Under the pieces are notes generated by a model that made no database searches, was not told the DNA's origin, and worked only from the letters and a program-made list of their open reading frames with translations. A stretch of 64,000 nt of DNA from Apodemus sylvaticus (taxonomy: Eukaryota > Chordata > Mammalia > Rodentia > Muridae). A program made the translations under genes and the position numbers. Of the stretch, positions 1 to 12,938 are shown in pieces (position 1 is the first letter of the stretch; each line of letters opens with the position of its first letter). Where the stretch lies: the NCBI RefSeq assembly GCF_947179515.1, contig NC_067472.1, positions 164,936,761-165,000,760 on the forward strand. The letters run 5' to 3'.

Positions 1-1486
1 TCCTGAAATCAGCAAGATGGGCCTCAGTTTCCCTAAGAATTAGTTGTCATGCTGTGACAAGAATGTCATGATAATTTAAAACATAAATCTTCAGTAACTT
101 GTCCTGGCCTCCTCTGTGGCAAGAGGCAATGCCAACCATATTAATAGGACCCAGGCTGACGCTGCTCCAGCTCTGTCCTCCACCTCAGGTCTGAGCTTGG
201 TAGAAATTATTTTAGAGCCTCAGGTCCCTTCTGAAATATCAGTTAACTAGTGGTTTAGACTGAGAGGCCTCTAGGCCCCTGGAACAGTGTACCTGGTGGA
301 GATCCATCTGTCTGGTGAGCTCATGGCTGAGGAGTGTTAGCCACGATGACCTCAGAGCGCAGCAGACGACATGTGGCAGTCACAGGAGTATCCCAGTTTC
401 TACCCTGTCAGAAGAATCCTCCCTGAGCTGGGAAGTGATTCAGTGGGTAAAGCCTAAGGACTTGAGTTATGACCCCACAGATCCGAATAAAAGCTGGACT
501 TCAAAGGGTGAGCATCTGGAATCCCAGTACCACACCATGGGAAGAGGGAGGTAGAGACAGGAGATGCTCCAGATGCTTGTGGACTATCTATCTATCTGGG
601 TAGCATAGCAACCAAGGGACCCTGCTCAAACCAGGTAGAAAATGGGACACCCAAAAGCTGTCCTCTGTCTTCTATATGCGCACACATTCCTGTCCACACC
701 AAGTTCTCCCACAAGCACATCCAACACACTGAGATATGCTGGGTTAGCTTCTGGGATGGCTACACCTGTCGTTGCAAAGTGTCTGACCTGTTCCTCAACT
801 CCTAAAGTGTCCCATGACACAAGTTCTTTTTACATCACAGCCAGAAACACATATGCTGGCTTTGAGACTTCTCTCTAGAAGACGACCAGAGCCTTTGAGG
901 GCGGGATCAGACACCGAGCTCCCTGCTCTTCTGGCTTCAGCCGACAGGCCAGGGGAACTGCCTTTGCCTGTCTGACACCACGAATCGAGTGTCTGGCACC
1001 GCACTGGAGGCTCACACAAGCTCCACCTAGTCTTTATCAAGACCGCAACTGAGAGAAATGCCAAGGTATCCTGAGAACAGGCAGTGAGGGAGGCTGGCTT
1101 GTAACCAGGATGCGTCTCTTCTGCAGGTTGAGTCGCTGGGTAAAAATGGCCAGATTTCTGGCGGTTCCTGGGAGAGGGAGAGGCTGCAGAAAGGGCTGGC
1201 TAGAGGAGCGTTATATGTAGGCATTTGCTCTGGAAGTGGCCCGTGTTTAAGGCCATGGCATTCTTTTCAACACAAACTTCAGGCAGCTGCTGTTGAGGGG
1301 TGGGTGCCAGCCTGCATGCGGGGGACACAGGAATCTAGGTCCTTGACTTCACAACTGCTTGCATGGGCTCAACAAGGGTAAACACAGAGATAAGTACTAG
1401 AGAGGGCTTCTCAGAGGGGGAACCCCTCAAGAGACATCTTGGAAGTATTGGCAGGGAAGCCTTGGGCTGGAGAAGTTAGTGAGCAT

Positions 1487-1488
<2 letters not shown>

Positions 1489-1527
<39 letters not shown>

Positions 1528-1535
1528 TGCATGCA
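1489..1535. repeat. (CA)n microsatellite
   Basis: About 17 CA units ending in alternating GCATGC, a purine-pyrimidine alternation able to adopt Z-DNA. Confidence 0.95.
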
Positions 1536-1585
1536 CACTCATTGACACATACAATAATAAAAATTTACAAGCATATATTACAAAC

Positions 1586-1690
1586 AGAGTCGGCAAAGAT
1601 AGTTCAGCAGTTAAGGACACTAACTGCTTTTGCGAAGGATCTGGGTTCCATTCCCAGCACCACATAAGCTGGGCATGGTAGAGTATTAAC
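1586..1690 (+). mobile_element. SINE fragment, B2/B4-type head
   Basis: Shows the tRNA-like head (AGATAGTTCAGCAGTTAAGG, then GGTTCCATTCCCAGCACCA) typical of rodent tRNA-derived SINEs. It follows the (CA)n tract; the tail is not clear. Confidence 0.6.
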
Positions 1691-2380
1691 AGCACTCTAT
1701 GTATGTCCCCTTACCAGGATGATTGGCACAGGCATGTCCTCAGAAGGGACAGACGTGACACAGACTTGTAGGTCGACATGTCTCTTCGTATATAGCAAGG
1801 CAGCTGCTGGTGTCATGGGGGTGGAGGGATGAAGCCAGGAGTTAGTCAGAAGCCAGGAGCACAAAGGCAAACTAGCCATCTGTTGACAGATGGTAGCCAA
1901 TAGTGGAGAGGACCAAGAGCAGTCGGGTGCTGTGCTGGGCAGGCTGAGGGGAAGTACACTCCGGGACAGGAAATGGGGCTAATACCAGGGGCCTCCAGAA
2001 CACATAGTTTGCCTTAAATAATCGCACCAGGAGCTATAATCATAACAGCCGTGACACACAGGCTAAGGGATGGGGTCGATGATTGGTTTTCATTCTACTC
2101 TTTAACTTGCTCCAATGCAATACTTTCACAAACAAGATAAACTGGCGGTACCATTTAAACATGGCTGGGAGGGGAGGGGGTGGGGAGGAGGGGGAGCCAA
2201 ATTCTGTAAGCCACACAGTTAGAAAGTGTATTTGATGCTATAACCTTTAATAGCTTTTCAGACCCTGCTTTCACTATATACAAGAGGTATAATGACTGTT
2301 TTGTGGGTAATAAGCTTATAATGGGTCTTAGTAGCCGTAGTCCATTGCTCCTCTGAACCCTTTATCCTGGGGTTTGGGAT

Positions 2381-2575
2381 CAGACTCAGAGGGCAGAGTG
2401 CTTGCTTAGCAGAGATCAACACCAAGTAAGTGGGCATACTGGTGCATACCTGTGGTCTTAGCACCAGGGAGGTAGAACCAAGAGGGTGAGAAGTCCACGA
2501 TCACCCTCAGCTACATGTCGAGTTTCGGGCCAGTGTGGGATGCGTAAAACCCTGTCTCAAAACAAATAAAATCTC
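2381..2575 (+). mobile_element. SINE, B4/ID-B1 type, diverged
   Basis: Head with CAGAGTGCTTGCTTAGCA, B1-like middle, and the tail CCCTGTCTCAAAACAAATAA. Confidence 0.55.
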
Positions 2576-4159
2576 CAATCCGCCCCCCACCCCATGGTCA
2601 GATCAGCTGCCAGAACAGGAAAGAGGCCTGTCTGATTTTGTGTTTATTTTAACAGGCCTGGGTTTAAATTTTTTCTTAGAAGAATCACCTTTGGGGTCGC
2701 TCTGAGGCCTGATCTATGGGGTCCTGTCTTTCCAGGAGAACTGTTCCCAGAAAGGAACACCCAGTTCTGTTCCCTTAACCACGGACCCACAGTGACTCCT
2801 GGGTAAACCAGGGCATCCTGAACCCCCAGCTGGAAGATCTTCCTTTGAAGGAAGGAATCCCCTTGCAATCTCTCATACATGGCATTCCAGGCTTGGAAAC
2901 ATTCAGGACAGGGAGTTCTGTGTTTCTGGTCTCTGCAAACCGCCCTCCCCCATCCCCACTCCCTACTCTCCCCCCCCCACCCCCAACCTAACATCTCTGA
3001 TTGGCAGCACACTCTTGTGCACTTTCACTGCAGGTCATCTGAGTGTCTTCCGCAGTGAAAAATACGAGTCTAAATCCCATCTGTGGTCAGAGCTTGGTTC
3101 TTTGGGACCTTCTGTTCACTGAATGCTTTCTACACCTCCCATTGGGGCTCTGTGTCGTCATTCATCTCCCAAACAGCCCCCAGCCTTGCTTTAAACTCCT
3201 ATGACCTGGCACCAAGAACTCAATAAACCCCGGAACACTCTCCAGCCAGCAAACACTGACCTACCTCCCTTGTTCATTATTCTGCTATCAAGCCAAGCAA
3301 TGGCAGGCATTAAACATTAGACACATCTACATCTAGCAGGGGGCAACACCAGAAGAGACAAGGCTGGGGTTCTCAATTCTTAAGTGCTCAGGCTTATAGC
3401 CCTTTGCAGGTGTGTGATATGGGACATGACATTTCTTCTGTGCTCAGTTTTCAGGTCTCTGATGGGAATCATGACACAGGCACAGTGCTAGACAGTACCT
3501 TGTCTTCCCAGGGCCTGCAGTGCAAGCTACTCCTCAGGGATTACTCACACTCATAAAGAAAACTGTCTATTCCTCCCCGAGAGGCCATCCATGTTGATAG
3601 CTCATCAGCTAAAGGGTAGGGGCTCATGATCTGGAGTGTTCGCTAGCTTAACCTTGTGTGGGTCTTATGAAGGGAAACCACAGTTGATGTGAGTTACATG
3701 CAAACTGTGCTGTTAAGTCTAGAATACACTGGTTTGCTAGGTCTCTTCAACCTCTTGTCTCTTATGATCTTTCCACTTTCTCTTCTATGTTGTCTCCTAA
3801 ACCTTGGGGAGGGAGACTATTTATTTATGTCTGACATCCATTTATGTCTGAGCACTCCACAGATATTTATTCTCTGCATTTTGATCGTGTGAATTATGAT
3901 TGTTCTTAAAGTTCTTAGCAGCCCAGTGCTCTGAGCCCCACCCTCTGAATATCCCTAGCTAGCTCCTCACTCCCTGTGGCTTCGCGTTCTTCCTATCTGC
4001 CTTCCAATCTTCCCTCTCAGAGAAGCCACACTGGCAAAGACCTGGGAACACACACATTGAATCTAATCTCAGAGAATATTTGGTTCTAGATATTGTTACC
4101 CATGTGACACATCCCAGCAACTCCCTTTCTGAGCTTCAGTTTCCTCAAAGATAAACAGG

Positions 4160-4327
4160 GAGCCAGGCAATGATGGTGCAAACATTTAATCCCAGCACTT
4201 GGGAGGCAGAGGCAGGAGGATCTCTGAGTCCAAAGTCAGCCTGGTCTACAGAGTGAGTTCCAGGACAGCCAGGGTTGCACAGAGAAACCCTGTTTCAAAA
4301 AACAGACAAAACAGACAAACAAACAAA
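4160..4327 (+). mobile_element. B1 SINE
   Basis: Contains TTAATCCCAGCACTTGGGAG, GCCTGGTCTACAGAGTGAGT and AGAAACCCTGTTTC, followed by a CAAA-rich tail (ACAGACAAACAAACAAA). This is 7SL-derived B1 in sense orientation. Confidence 0.92.
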
Positions 4328-5032
4328 GGTAAATAGAGATTTAAATCAGCCTCCATCTCAAGGAACTGTTTGGCCAGTTGAAGAAGAGGTGAGACAGTCT
4401 CTGTATATACCTAGAATACCAGAGACCATCCAAACCGTGGATCAAATAGACAACTGTGTGGGTATGGTGAATTGACTCTCTAGCCTTCAACCTCCCCCAC
4501 AGATCCAACACCTCATCTATTTTCCCCCCAGTTTCTGACTATTTGAGTTGATGTCACTCTTTATACTTGCCTACTCAAATATTTGAAATTCCTAATTGTA
4601 AAAGAGATGACCAGTTGATTACAGACACAGCTCTGGCAGGAGACCCATACTCCCACATACAGCAAAGATAAGCACAAACCCCCGCTTCCTCTTCCCAAAT
4701 CAAGAAGGCCATGATTTATAGCTAGGAAGACTTCTCCTTGGAGTGTATTACTTCATATTTGAGTCTCAGAAGGCATCAGTGAAGGCTCATCTCATGAGCA
4801 CCTGAGTCTCATGACTCAGGGATGCTGGGGACCTGGAAAAGGGTACAACACTCCCTCTGAGGCACACATACTTTCAACTCTGGTCCCACTCCCTACAAGA
4901 TGCTCTAGCTTTGAGCTCCTGCCATGTCATTCTCTGTCTCTGGGGCACAGGTAAGCTATATCTCCTGCCTCAGACAACTCATTTTCTTGATCCCACACAA
5001 GGCCTGTGATAGACTGAGAGGGCAAATGGTAT

Positions 5033-5345
5033 GTGTCAAATTGGCTAGGCTGTGAGGCCTCGGTATTCAGTCAAACCCTATTCTAGATGTTGTGATGAGG
5101 TTCTCTCTTCAGTGAGACTTGAGTTTAACTCAGCAGATGCTGGATATTCATTATGGGTTATGATTCGATATATATAGGTGGGCTCATCGGTTATGATTCA
5201 ATATACATATAGGTGGGCTCATCTAAACAGCTGCGTACTTTAAAACAGACAGATCCTGAGGAGGGACTCGTGTCTGCGGATGGCCCTACAACTTATGCTC
5301 TGGACCACTTTGGGGGCTTTCAATTTGCATGGTTAATTCCCTAAA
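5033..5345 (+). mobile_element. Probable ancient DNA-transposon relic with internal duplication
   Basis: The stretch TCAAATTGGCTAGGCTGTGA, then TCAAACCCTATTCTAGATGT and GGTGGGCTCATC, resembles an old mammalian non-autonomous DNA-transposon repeat by recall; the family is not certain. An internal segment is tandemly duplicated (5156-5223). Confidence 0.4.
5156..5223. repeat. Tandem duplication, 33/35 bp
   Basis: Two copies of GGTTATGATTCRATATAYAT...AGGTGGGCTCATC, 33 and 35 bp long, differing by one substitution and a small TA expansion. Confidence 0.92.
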
Positions 5346-8300
5346 GTGCACTGATGTCCTTCAGTCCCTGTTGGCTCTGTCTGGTCCTTGGTACTCAGAA
5401 GCAGCATGGCCTCATCGCTGAGAATGTCCTAAGAAGGATAAAGAACTCAGACACATGGAAAACAGGGGCTTAGAAAATGAAGCAGTTTCCCCAAGCAATG
5501 GCTGGCAGGTTCTCTAACTCCCACTGGAAAGTATCTTGCACAGCAAGTTGGGAGGTTGTTCACTACAAAACCTCAGCTTATCTTGATGAGGGCCTCAGCA
5601 CACGAAGCCTCCAGTTTGAGTCTTTCAGCATGGGATTACTGTCTCAGGGCCAAGACTCTCCCAACTCCATCCAGATGCTTTTCTTCATATCCATCTCTAC
5701 TCCAATCTGGTCTTCTCCAATCCTGCCACCATAAATCTGCCAAGGCCATTCTAGTTGCTGGCCAGGCAAAAGCAACTGGGAAGGGATTTGCAACGCCAGT
5801 GGCTCATGTTTAAGATAAGAGTCAACATGGGATGGATTTTCTAGAAGAGAATGGCCCAAAGGCTTAACAGGAAAAGCAGGGGAGTTTTTTTTAACATGTG
5901 TTCATTTGCGAAGTACGGGACAGAGAAAGAAGGGCTCTGCAATGCTCTCCAGCAAAGGGTGGAGGGTACAGGAGGGCACCAAGACACAGTGGAACTCTAG
6001 CTCACAAAGGGAAAGAAACAGCAAAAGGAGAGGCCAGCTTTTCATGTCTTTTGGGGGTTTAAAATGTTTCGGTGCATTTAAGAACAGTATCATATAAAAT
6101 CTGAATTTTGGAGTTGGAGCTAGCACACAGAAGGGCAAAGAAAACATTAGCCCCCCCCCCCTCCAATGTTTGACAATGCATCCAACGCTACAGGGTGGGA
6201 TATATTCCCTGCATACAGAAATGCCCCTTCCGAGTGTTAAGCTCATGGGCCACAGGTTTATACTAGAGAGTAGCTTCGACAATCCAATTTTAGTACAAAA
6301 AGGATTATCAAATGATCTACCCCAGAAAACAAATTCACTCCCCAGGAGCACAGCTAAGGGCTGGGGATGAGATATTTGCTAAATACATGCCAACTGAAAT
6401 CTACTAAATGGCTGAGTATCTGGAGAGCTGCTGAGTGGGCCCTGTGCGGAATTCCCTGATGATAAATATCTGAAGGCTAGCCCGTCACGACAGACATGGA
6501 TGGGTATTTGTTGAGACTGTAAACCCACATGGAATCTGGGGATGGCAAGGGAATATTCTCCCATAAGCAGCTGACAGGGCAGAGCATGGGTGGGGAAGGA
6601 AGGAGAGCCCCGAGAGGTGTTGGTAAGTCACCACGAGGTTCTCTGACATAGCATAGCATGTTGCCAGTGGAGCAGTTAATGCTCATAGTCAACCAATATG
6701 TTGACAGGTTCCCACCTCAGCCCTGACTCATTCTTAGGAGAGGCTCCACTAGCTTCTATCATCTGAAGTCTGAGAACGAGCTGGGGTGAGGAGATGGAGT
6801 CTGAGAACTTCTTTGAACCAGACTGAGCTAGGTTGTATGCACACATTGAAATGTCTTTGGGTCTTGGTACCTCAGCACCATGGCCACAGAGAGTTAGAAG
6901 GATATACAGGCTCCAGGAACTCTGCCACCTTCTGTCTGTGTCATTCCGGCCCCACTGTCACTGCTCCTCAGAGCGACATTATCCTCAGATGAGGCTCACT
7001 GGTTTCCTACAGAATCAAGAGGCCACGAAGGCCCTGCACTGTTTCCAGACTTTTCCCAAAGGCCTCCACACATTGGCTTTCCATGCTAACAGGAATGACG
7101 GACACCCCTAACACCAGGAAAGTCTTCTTCACTGTGTCTTGGCAGAATGTGAAAGCTTGTGAAGCCAGGGTGTGCTTCTCCTAAGGCCCTGGACCACTAC
7201 CCGGTTTAAAAGAACTTCTCACTCTTTTAATGTGAAGGTCTGAGCAAGAGTCGGGGCAAGAGGCTCACTATGGAGGCAGGAGAGCAGGGTGGAGAGTGAG
7301 GCCTGGCAAGCCTTGCAGAAGACCCTACTCCAGACCCAGTCCCTCCGTGAAGGAAGCACATGGTGATGGTAAGGAGACACGGGTTGTGTGAAGATGTACA
7401 GAGAACTGCATGTGATGGGACAGCATGTGCAGACAACCAAAAAGCCCAGACCATGTGGCACGAGGCCCATCTGTCCTGTAGCAGGGACCCTGGAGCCACC
7501 AAACCCACCCTTGCTCCTCTCTGTCATTTCCTAATAACGCCCCATCTGTTTCTGCTGCAACTGTTATGATGAACCTAGAGCTCCCAACAAATCCTAATGC
7601 TGCTATGACGTAATAAATATACTCTGGTCTCTTCCCTTCATTATTAGCAAGAGCCCCAGACTCTCAGAATGTCCTGAGCGAGGGGGTGAGAAGAGTATCT
7701 TCCATAAACCCCCCTCCACTGTACCTGCTGAGCTATTTGTGGACAGCAGCTGGTTGTCAGAGGAACCAACCATATGATTTTACTACATCAGAACTCTCAG
7801 CCCCACCATCCCTGGGGCTGGGGGCTGGAGATTGGCTTACGCACAAGTGGTCTTATTTAAGCAGTCATGGCTACATAGGAGAATGTCCATCAAATCCCCC
7901 AACTATGGGATTCAGAGAGCCCTGAGGTTGGTGAATACACAGGTGCTGGGAAGAAGGCTCCCTCTATTTTTCTGATGGTCAGTCTTCCTAATGTCTCCCA
8001 AGTCAGCAGCTAGCTGGCAGAAGGACCTCCCTGAGCTTTTGCAGGACCCTACAAGCAGGGGTCTTTTTCCGAATCACAGAATTCTGCCATGCCCTCTTGG
8101 AAACTGCCTGGAGTAGGGCCTTTCAGGACAGCCTCCCCAACAGTTGTTTATCTTGGCTTCTGGGAATAGCATACAAAGGCTTCCTCTCCTATCCGTTTGC
8201 CTGCAATGGCCTGACAAGTCACTTGGGACCAGTCCTAAAAAGACAGTGGGGAGGAACCACCAGGTAAGAGCCTTTCAAGCAATGAACAAGACTTGATGCC

Positions 8301-11300
8301 ACCTGCTGGCTGCCTGGGGAAAGACACCTCAAGCAACAGCTCTATGATATTCAGTGCGGGAAGGCCAAGTGTCTTGGCCCCATTGGGCAAATGGCCTGGT
8401 GCATTCTGTGCTGTTTCTCTTCCCTGCTGTCATTGTCAGCACAGGGGAAGCTCAGAAGCCAGAACAGGTGGCCGGGGCCTCAGGTTCAAAAGGTCTTTGA
8501 CTTCAGACGCACACTCATGCAGAAGAATAGGGCTGGTCTTCTGTTCTAAAGACCAACTGAAGCAAGCACTCATTCGTTTATGAACTGTTTACTATGGGAC
8601 GGCTGCTGTGCCAACCAATTAAGGTGTGTGAGCATTCAAGACAGATGTGACCTTACTCTTCAGAGCATGCGACAGGTATGTTATTGTCTCCCTCTGTAGA
8701 TCTCCCTTCTAGGCATAGGCATGTGCATACCTTATCACAGACACGCATGTACAGGCACATGCAGAGCAGCTCTAAGGTGGTACTGTACCCACAGCTGGCA
8801 CTGACACTTCCCATCTCAGATGACCAGAGACAACAGGAGGGGGTCTTGGCCCTAATGGGGTCAGGGTAAGCCTAGAAAGCAGAAACACCCTGTAACCCTA
8901 TAGATTGGATGCCTGTGCTGGTTATCAGGAGACAGGATCCCAGGGAAGGGAGGTAATTTAGTTTCCACAAGGTCTTATGAATAGAACTTCTAGATGGGAC
9001 TGAAGTCAGATCCTTTTTAGAAGGGAAAACCACAAGCTTTTCCTTTCTTTGACATGCAAAGAGAGAGGCCTCACTGAAACCCTTCCTCTGCTGTCTAAAA
9101 CCCAAGACTAAGGGCACTTTATGATATCAGCCAGGGCTGTCTGAGGTATGTCCTGAAGTACTGATGAAGTTACAAGTCAGTCAGCGGGGGCAGGCTTCTT
9201 GATTTTTTTTGAGGAACTATGTCTCTCAAGAGAAATCTGCCCACCTCGGTGGACGGGGTATTTGCCTGCCACTGAGCAGGGAGCTTAGGCTGTGAAGATG
9301 CCAGTCTTGAAGACCAGAGTGCTGGAAGCTTTGCCTTCTCGCCCACGCTGGTTAGCAACAGCTGAGGAGCAGCTTCCTTGCCTGTAGTACCACCACCTTA
9401 GCATAACTGTACTACTCAAGGGCATGGGGTTACAGCAACGTCTGCATTGGCCACTAGATGACATCACAGGCCAAACTGGCTTCCCTTAAGTGTTCGATGA
9501 CAAGGACCACTGGGAGGTCCTTCCAGGGTGAGTAACACAAATAGTCACAGAATATTAAATGTCTACTATGCCCTACTCTCTGGATTTAGGCAAGTGATAG
9601 GTACTATATACTTCTAGACGTATGGAGAAAACATGCAGGCCTATTTATACATACATACATGTGTCTATGGACACACATACTTTAGTAGCTATGATTCTTT
9701 GCCTGGTGCAAATTTTTAATTTTTTAATATTGAGAATGTGTTCCAGTTCATTTGGTAGGGCAGGGATTAAATATCTGGTCTCTTTTGTTCTTAGCCCATG
9801 TTATGTGATGCCAGCCAGTCCTCATGAGAAAGGCTTACCTGCTTGTTTAGGGAAGAGTCAAGACCAACAGAACCACATGGGGGGCGCACGTCTATGGGGT
9901 GGTGTTTCTCAGCACAGCCAGACAGGCTTGCTAGGGAAAGGAGCCACATAGAGAAGTGGCATGGCCCAAACACAGGACTCACTTGTGTTAATGGCACACT
10001 GTATGAGGGGCCACAACTGGGTAAGTCAGGGGAGGCAGATGGATGAACCTCCAAGAGTGATCCGTGCTCACTTCAGAGCTATTTTCAAAGGCTACAGAAG
10101 CCACCAAAGGTTCTTAAAGAAAGCGAGAGAATTTTTGAGGTTAAGTTTAAATGGTTGATTTTTCCAGGAAGGAATGTATATTTATACTTCAGAAGATTAT
10201 ACAATCCAGTGCTGCCTTTGAAAGGGGGAAAAAAAAACACTTCAAAACACATGGGTGCTAAATCTGCCCTTATAATTTCATTCTGTGCCACATGGCACTC
10301 TGAAGTTTTAGAATCAGCGCGCAGGACGGACATCAAGACTTGCTAAGGGAATCCCTTCCTCTGTCACTCTAATTTCTTCTCGATTATAACCAAGACCCAG
10401 TTCGTCAGCCTGAAGAAGCAGCGGGGTCAGATGATGATGTGTAACGTGTTTACACACCAGGGTGTGATAAACACACAGGGGGACAACTGCCCTCTCCACG
10501 CAGCTCTTAGCTTGACCCCACAGGGATGCAATATCGTCAGGGTCAGGTGCACACAGAGAGAACACCAGCCACACATGAAGAGCTCAGCTGACACACCGAG
10601 CCAGGGCCCAGCCACAGGTGAAAAAACAAAGCCACAGGTTTTCAGAAACTAGACTTAACTTCCATCACAGGTTCCTGAATGCATTTGCTGTCAACTTTGG
10701 CAAACATTTTCCTTAAAGAGCCTCTAACCTGATGAAGATTGTTCAGGCACTGAGGTCATGCTTCCCCTAAGCGGAATGAACAGCTGGATACAAGCTTGCC
10801 ACTGCACTGCTTCTAAGATCCCATATGTTACAGGCTGATAGGACATCTAGATCACAGTGGAAATGTTGTGTCTTTGTTAGATAAACATCTGTAACAAGAT
10901 GCAAGCTCAAAAAAGAGGTCAGCTAGAAGGTAAACGTGTGCATCTGGTGACTGGAGAGTTTAGGGAATTTAGATGCTATGCTTGACAGTACCGGGCTCAC
11001 AAAAGGCTTCCGGGGTTTAAACCCTTGATGGAGTTTCTCATCCATCCACTGTCTCATAAGTGACATATTGAGCAGATTCTGGAAAGCAGAAAAAGCAGCC
11101 AGTCCTGAGACTCACGACTGTGTCGGTTTAAGAAAAGGAAAAGAAGTGGCTTAGAAAGGCATTAGGCCCTGGGCACATGAAGCTGATCTACTAACTTGGC
11201 CTCACAGCAGAACCCTACCTGTGTTTCACAGATGGAGGTAGGCTTAGCAAGTGTTCCAGAAAGTTCCGAGCAGAAAGAACATTATCACCTAGGCTGTCTT

Positions 11301-12024
11301 TCTGGTTTGGAAAGTCCCATCGTAGAAAGCATCCTGAAGGAAAGTGCAGAGTTCCTGGGTTTCAGTCACAGGGCTGTGCTTCTGCTTCTGCATACTGCAC
11401 ACTTCCTCTAAGCCCTGTCCCAAATGCGGAAAGCACCAGCTTCCCAAAGCAGGGAACCAAGAAAACCAGGGGACATCGCTAAGCTTTGAACTGGAGTGTG
11501 CACATGTCTCCACCTTGTGGACACTGTCAATACTCTATTAAACTCAATCCAGCATCCAGCAACAGCAAGGAAGTAGCTCTTTGTCACAGGGTACAGAAGC
11601 CTCAGAGGAACCAGGATGTGGGCTTGTATATCACGATGAGAAAGGGAAATGACCAACTCGAGGTTAGCTGTGCTGGATGCCCAAATTGCTTAAACAACAG
11701 TACCAGATTAAACTCTGTGCACTTCAGTTTTATATATACACTGTATATATACACTGTATATATGCCTGCTAACGGTGTTCTCGGAAAGCTGGAAACACAC
11801 GGTGGTGCTGACTTGGCCTGACTATGCCTGACTGCTCATCAGGGCATTGGCTTTGAAGCTTTTCTGGATGGGAGAGATTTGTTAAGGCTGTAAGAATTTA
11901 GTAGCTCTTGGTTTTGAAGGTTTTACCACCTGAAGTGCTCCTGACTTCGGCACAACATTCAAACATCTCTATGGCCATGCTTTAACTTTTTTATTACATT
12001 TTTTCTTCTTCAATATCTTTTAGT

Positions 12025-12236
12025 ATGTGTGAGGAAGAGAAAGAGAAAGATAGAAGGAGGGAAGGAAGAGGACAAAGAGAGGTAGAGAGGGAGAAAAGAA
12101 GAAAGGAGGGGGGACAGAGAGGAAGGGAGGGGAACAGAGAAACGGAGGGAGGGAGGAAGAGGGACAGAAAGAGGAGAGAGAGAGAAGGGGGAGAGAGAGA
12201 GGGAGGGAGGGAGAGAGAGAGGGAGGGAGGGAGAGA
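12025..12236 (+). repeat. Polypurine (GA/GGA) tract, about 210 bp
   Basis: Almost unbroken purines (GAGA, GGGA, AGAAAG units) on the plus strand, ending in (GAGGGAGGGAGA) repeats. Long homopurine tracts can form triplex H-DNA; open frames across it are composition artefacts. Confidence 0.93.
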
Positions 12237-12508
12237 ATATATACTTGTGTACATGACAATGTCAGGCAATGTCAGACAACTGCTCTGTCACTCTGAGGGA
12301 GGGTCTCTTACTGAGCCCAGAGGTAGGGTAGTAGATAGAAGCCTCTGTGACCCTCTTTCCTTCTGCTCGTCAACACTGCCAAGTTAAGTTTCACAAATCT
12401 ATTCCTAGTTTTTTAATGTGGGTGGTGGGATTTGAACTCAGGTCCTCCAGCAATTACCCTAACCTACTCAACCACCTCCTGAGCTCGATGCCTATCCTTA
12501 TTTGTAGT

Positions 12509-12550
12509 TGGGGCTGCAGAGATGGCTTAGTAGTTGAGGGCACCAGCTAC
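12509..12550 (+). mobile_element. Orphan tRNA-SINE head (B2-type)
   Basis: GGGGCTGCAGAGATGGCTTA and the following bases match the B2/B3 head; the element is cut after about 42 bp by a B1 in opposite orientation. Confidence 0.7.
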
Positions 12551-12551
12551 T

Positions 12552-12717
12552 CTTTTTTTTTTTTTTTTTTTTTGTTTTTTTGAGACAGGGTTTCTCTGTG
12601 TAGCCCTGGCTGTCCTGGAACTCACTCTGTAGACCAGGCTGGCCTCGAACTCAGAAATCTGCCTGCCTCTGCCTCCCAGAGTGCTGGGATTACAGGCGTG
12701 CGCCACCACCGCCCGGT
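12552..12717 (-). mobile_element. B1 SINE
   Basis: Antisense B1: poly-T, GAGACAGGGTTTCTCTGTGT, TGTAGACCAGGCTGGCCTCG and GGCGTGCGCCACCACCGCCC. It is nearly intact, so fairly young. Confidence 0.97.
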
Positions 12718-12736
12718 TAAGCTTTTTTTTTTTTTA

Positions 12737-12938
12737 AAGCCATATATTTTTAATTATGTGTCTGGGTGTACGTATGTGTAAGCAAATGAAGGTCCCCACA
12801 GAGGCAGAGGTGTTGGATCCTCGAAGCTGGAGTTACAGTGGTCATAAGCACACCTGACATGGGTGCTGGGAATTGAACTTGGGTCCTCAGGAAGAACAGT
12901 GTGTGCTCTTAATTGGTGGCGACCATTTCTCCAGTCCT
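12737..12938 (-). mobile_element. B2/B3 SINE
   Basis: Antisense tRNA-derived SINE: GGTGCTGGGAATTGAACTTG, then GTGTGCTCTTAAT and CCATTTCTCCAGTCC at the head end. Confidence 0.8.

Noticed and set aside
12025..12387. 120-codon Arg/Glu/Lys frame
   Set aside because: Product of the polypurine tract at 12025-12236.
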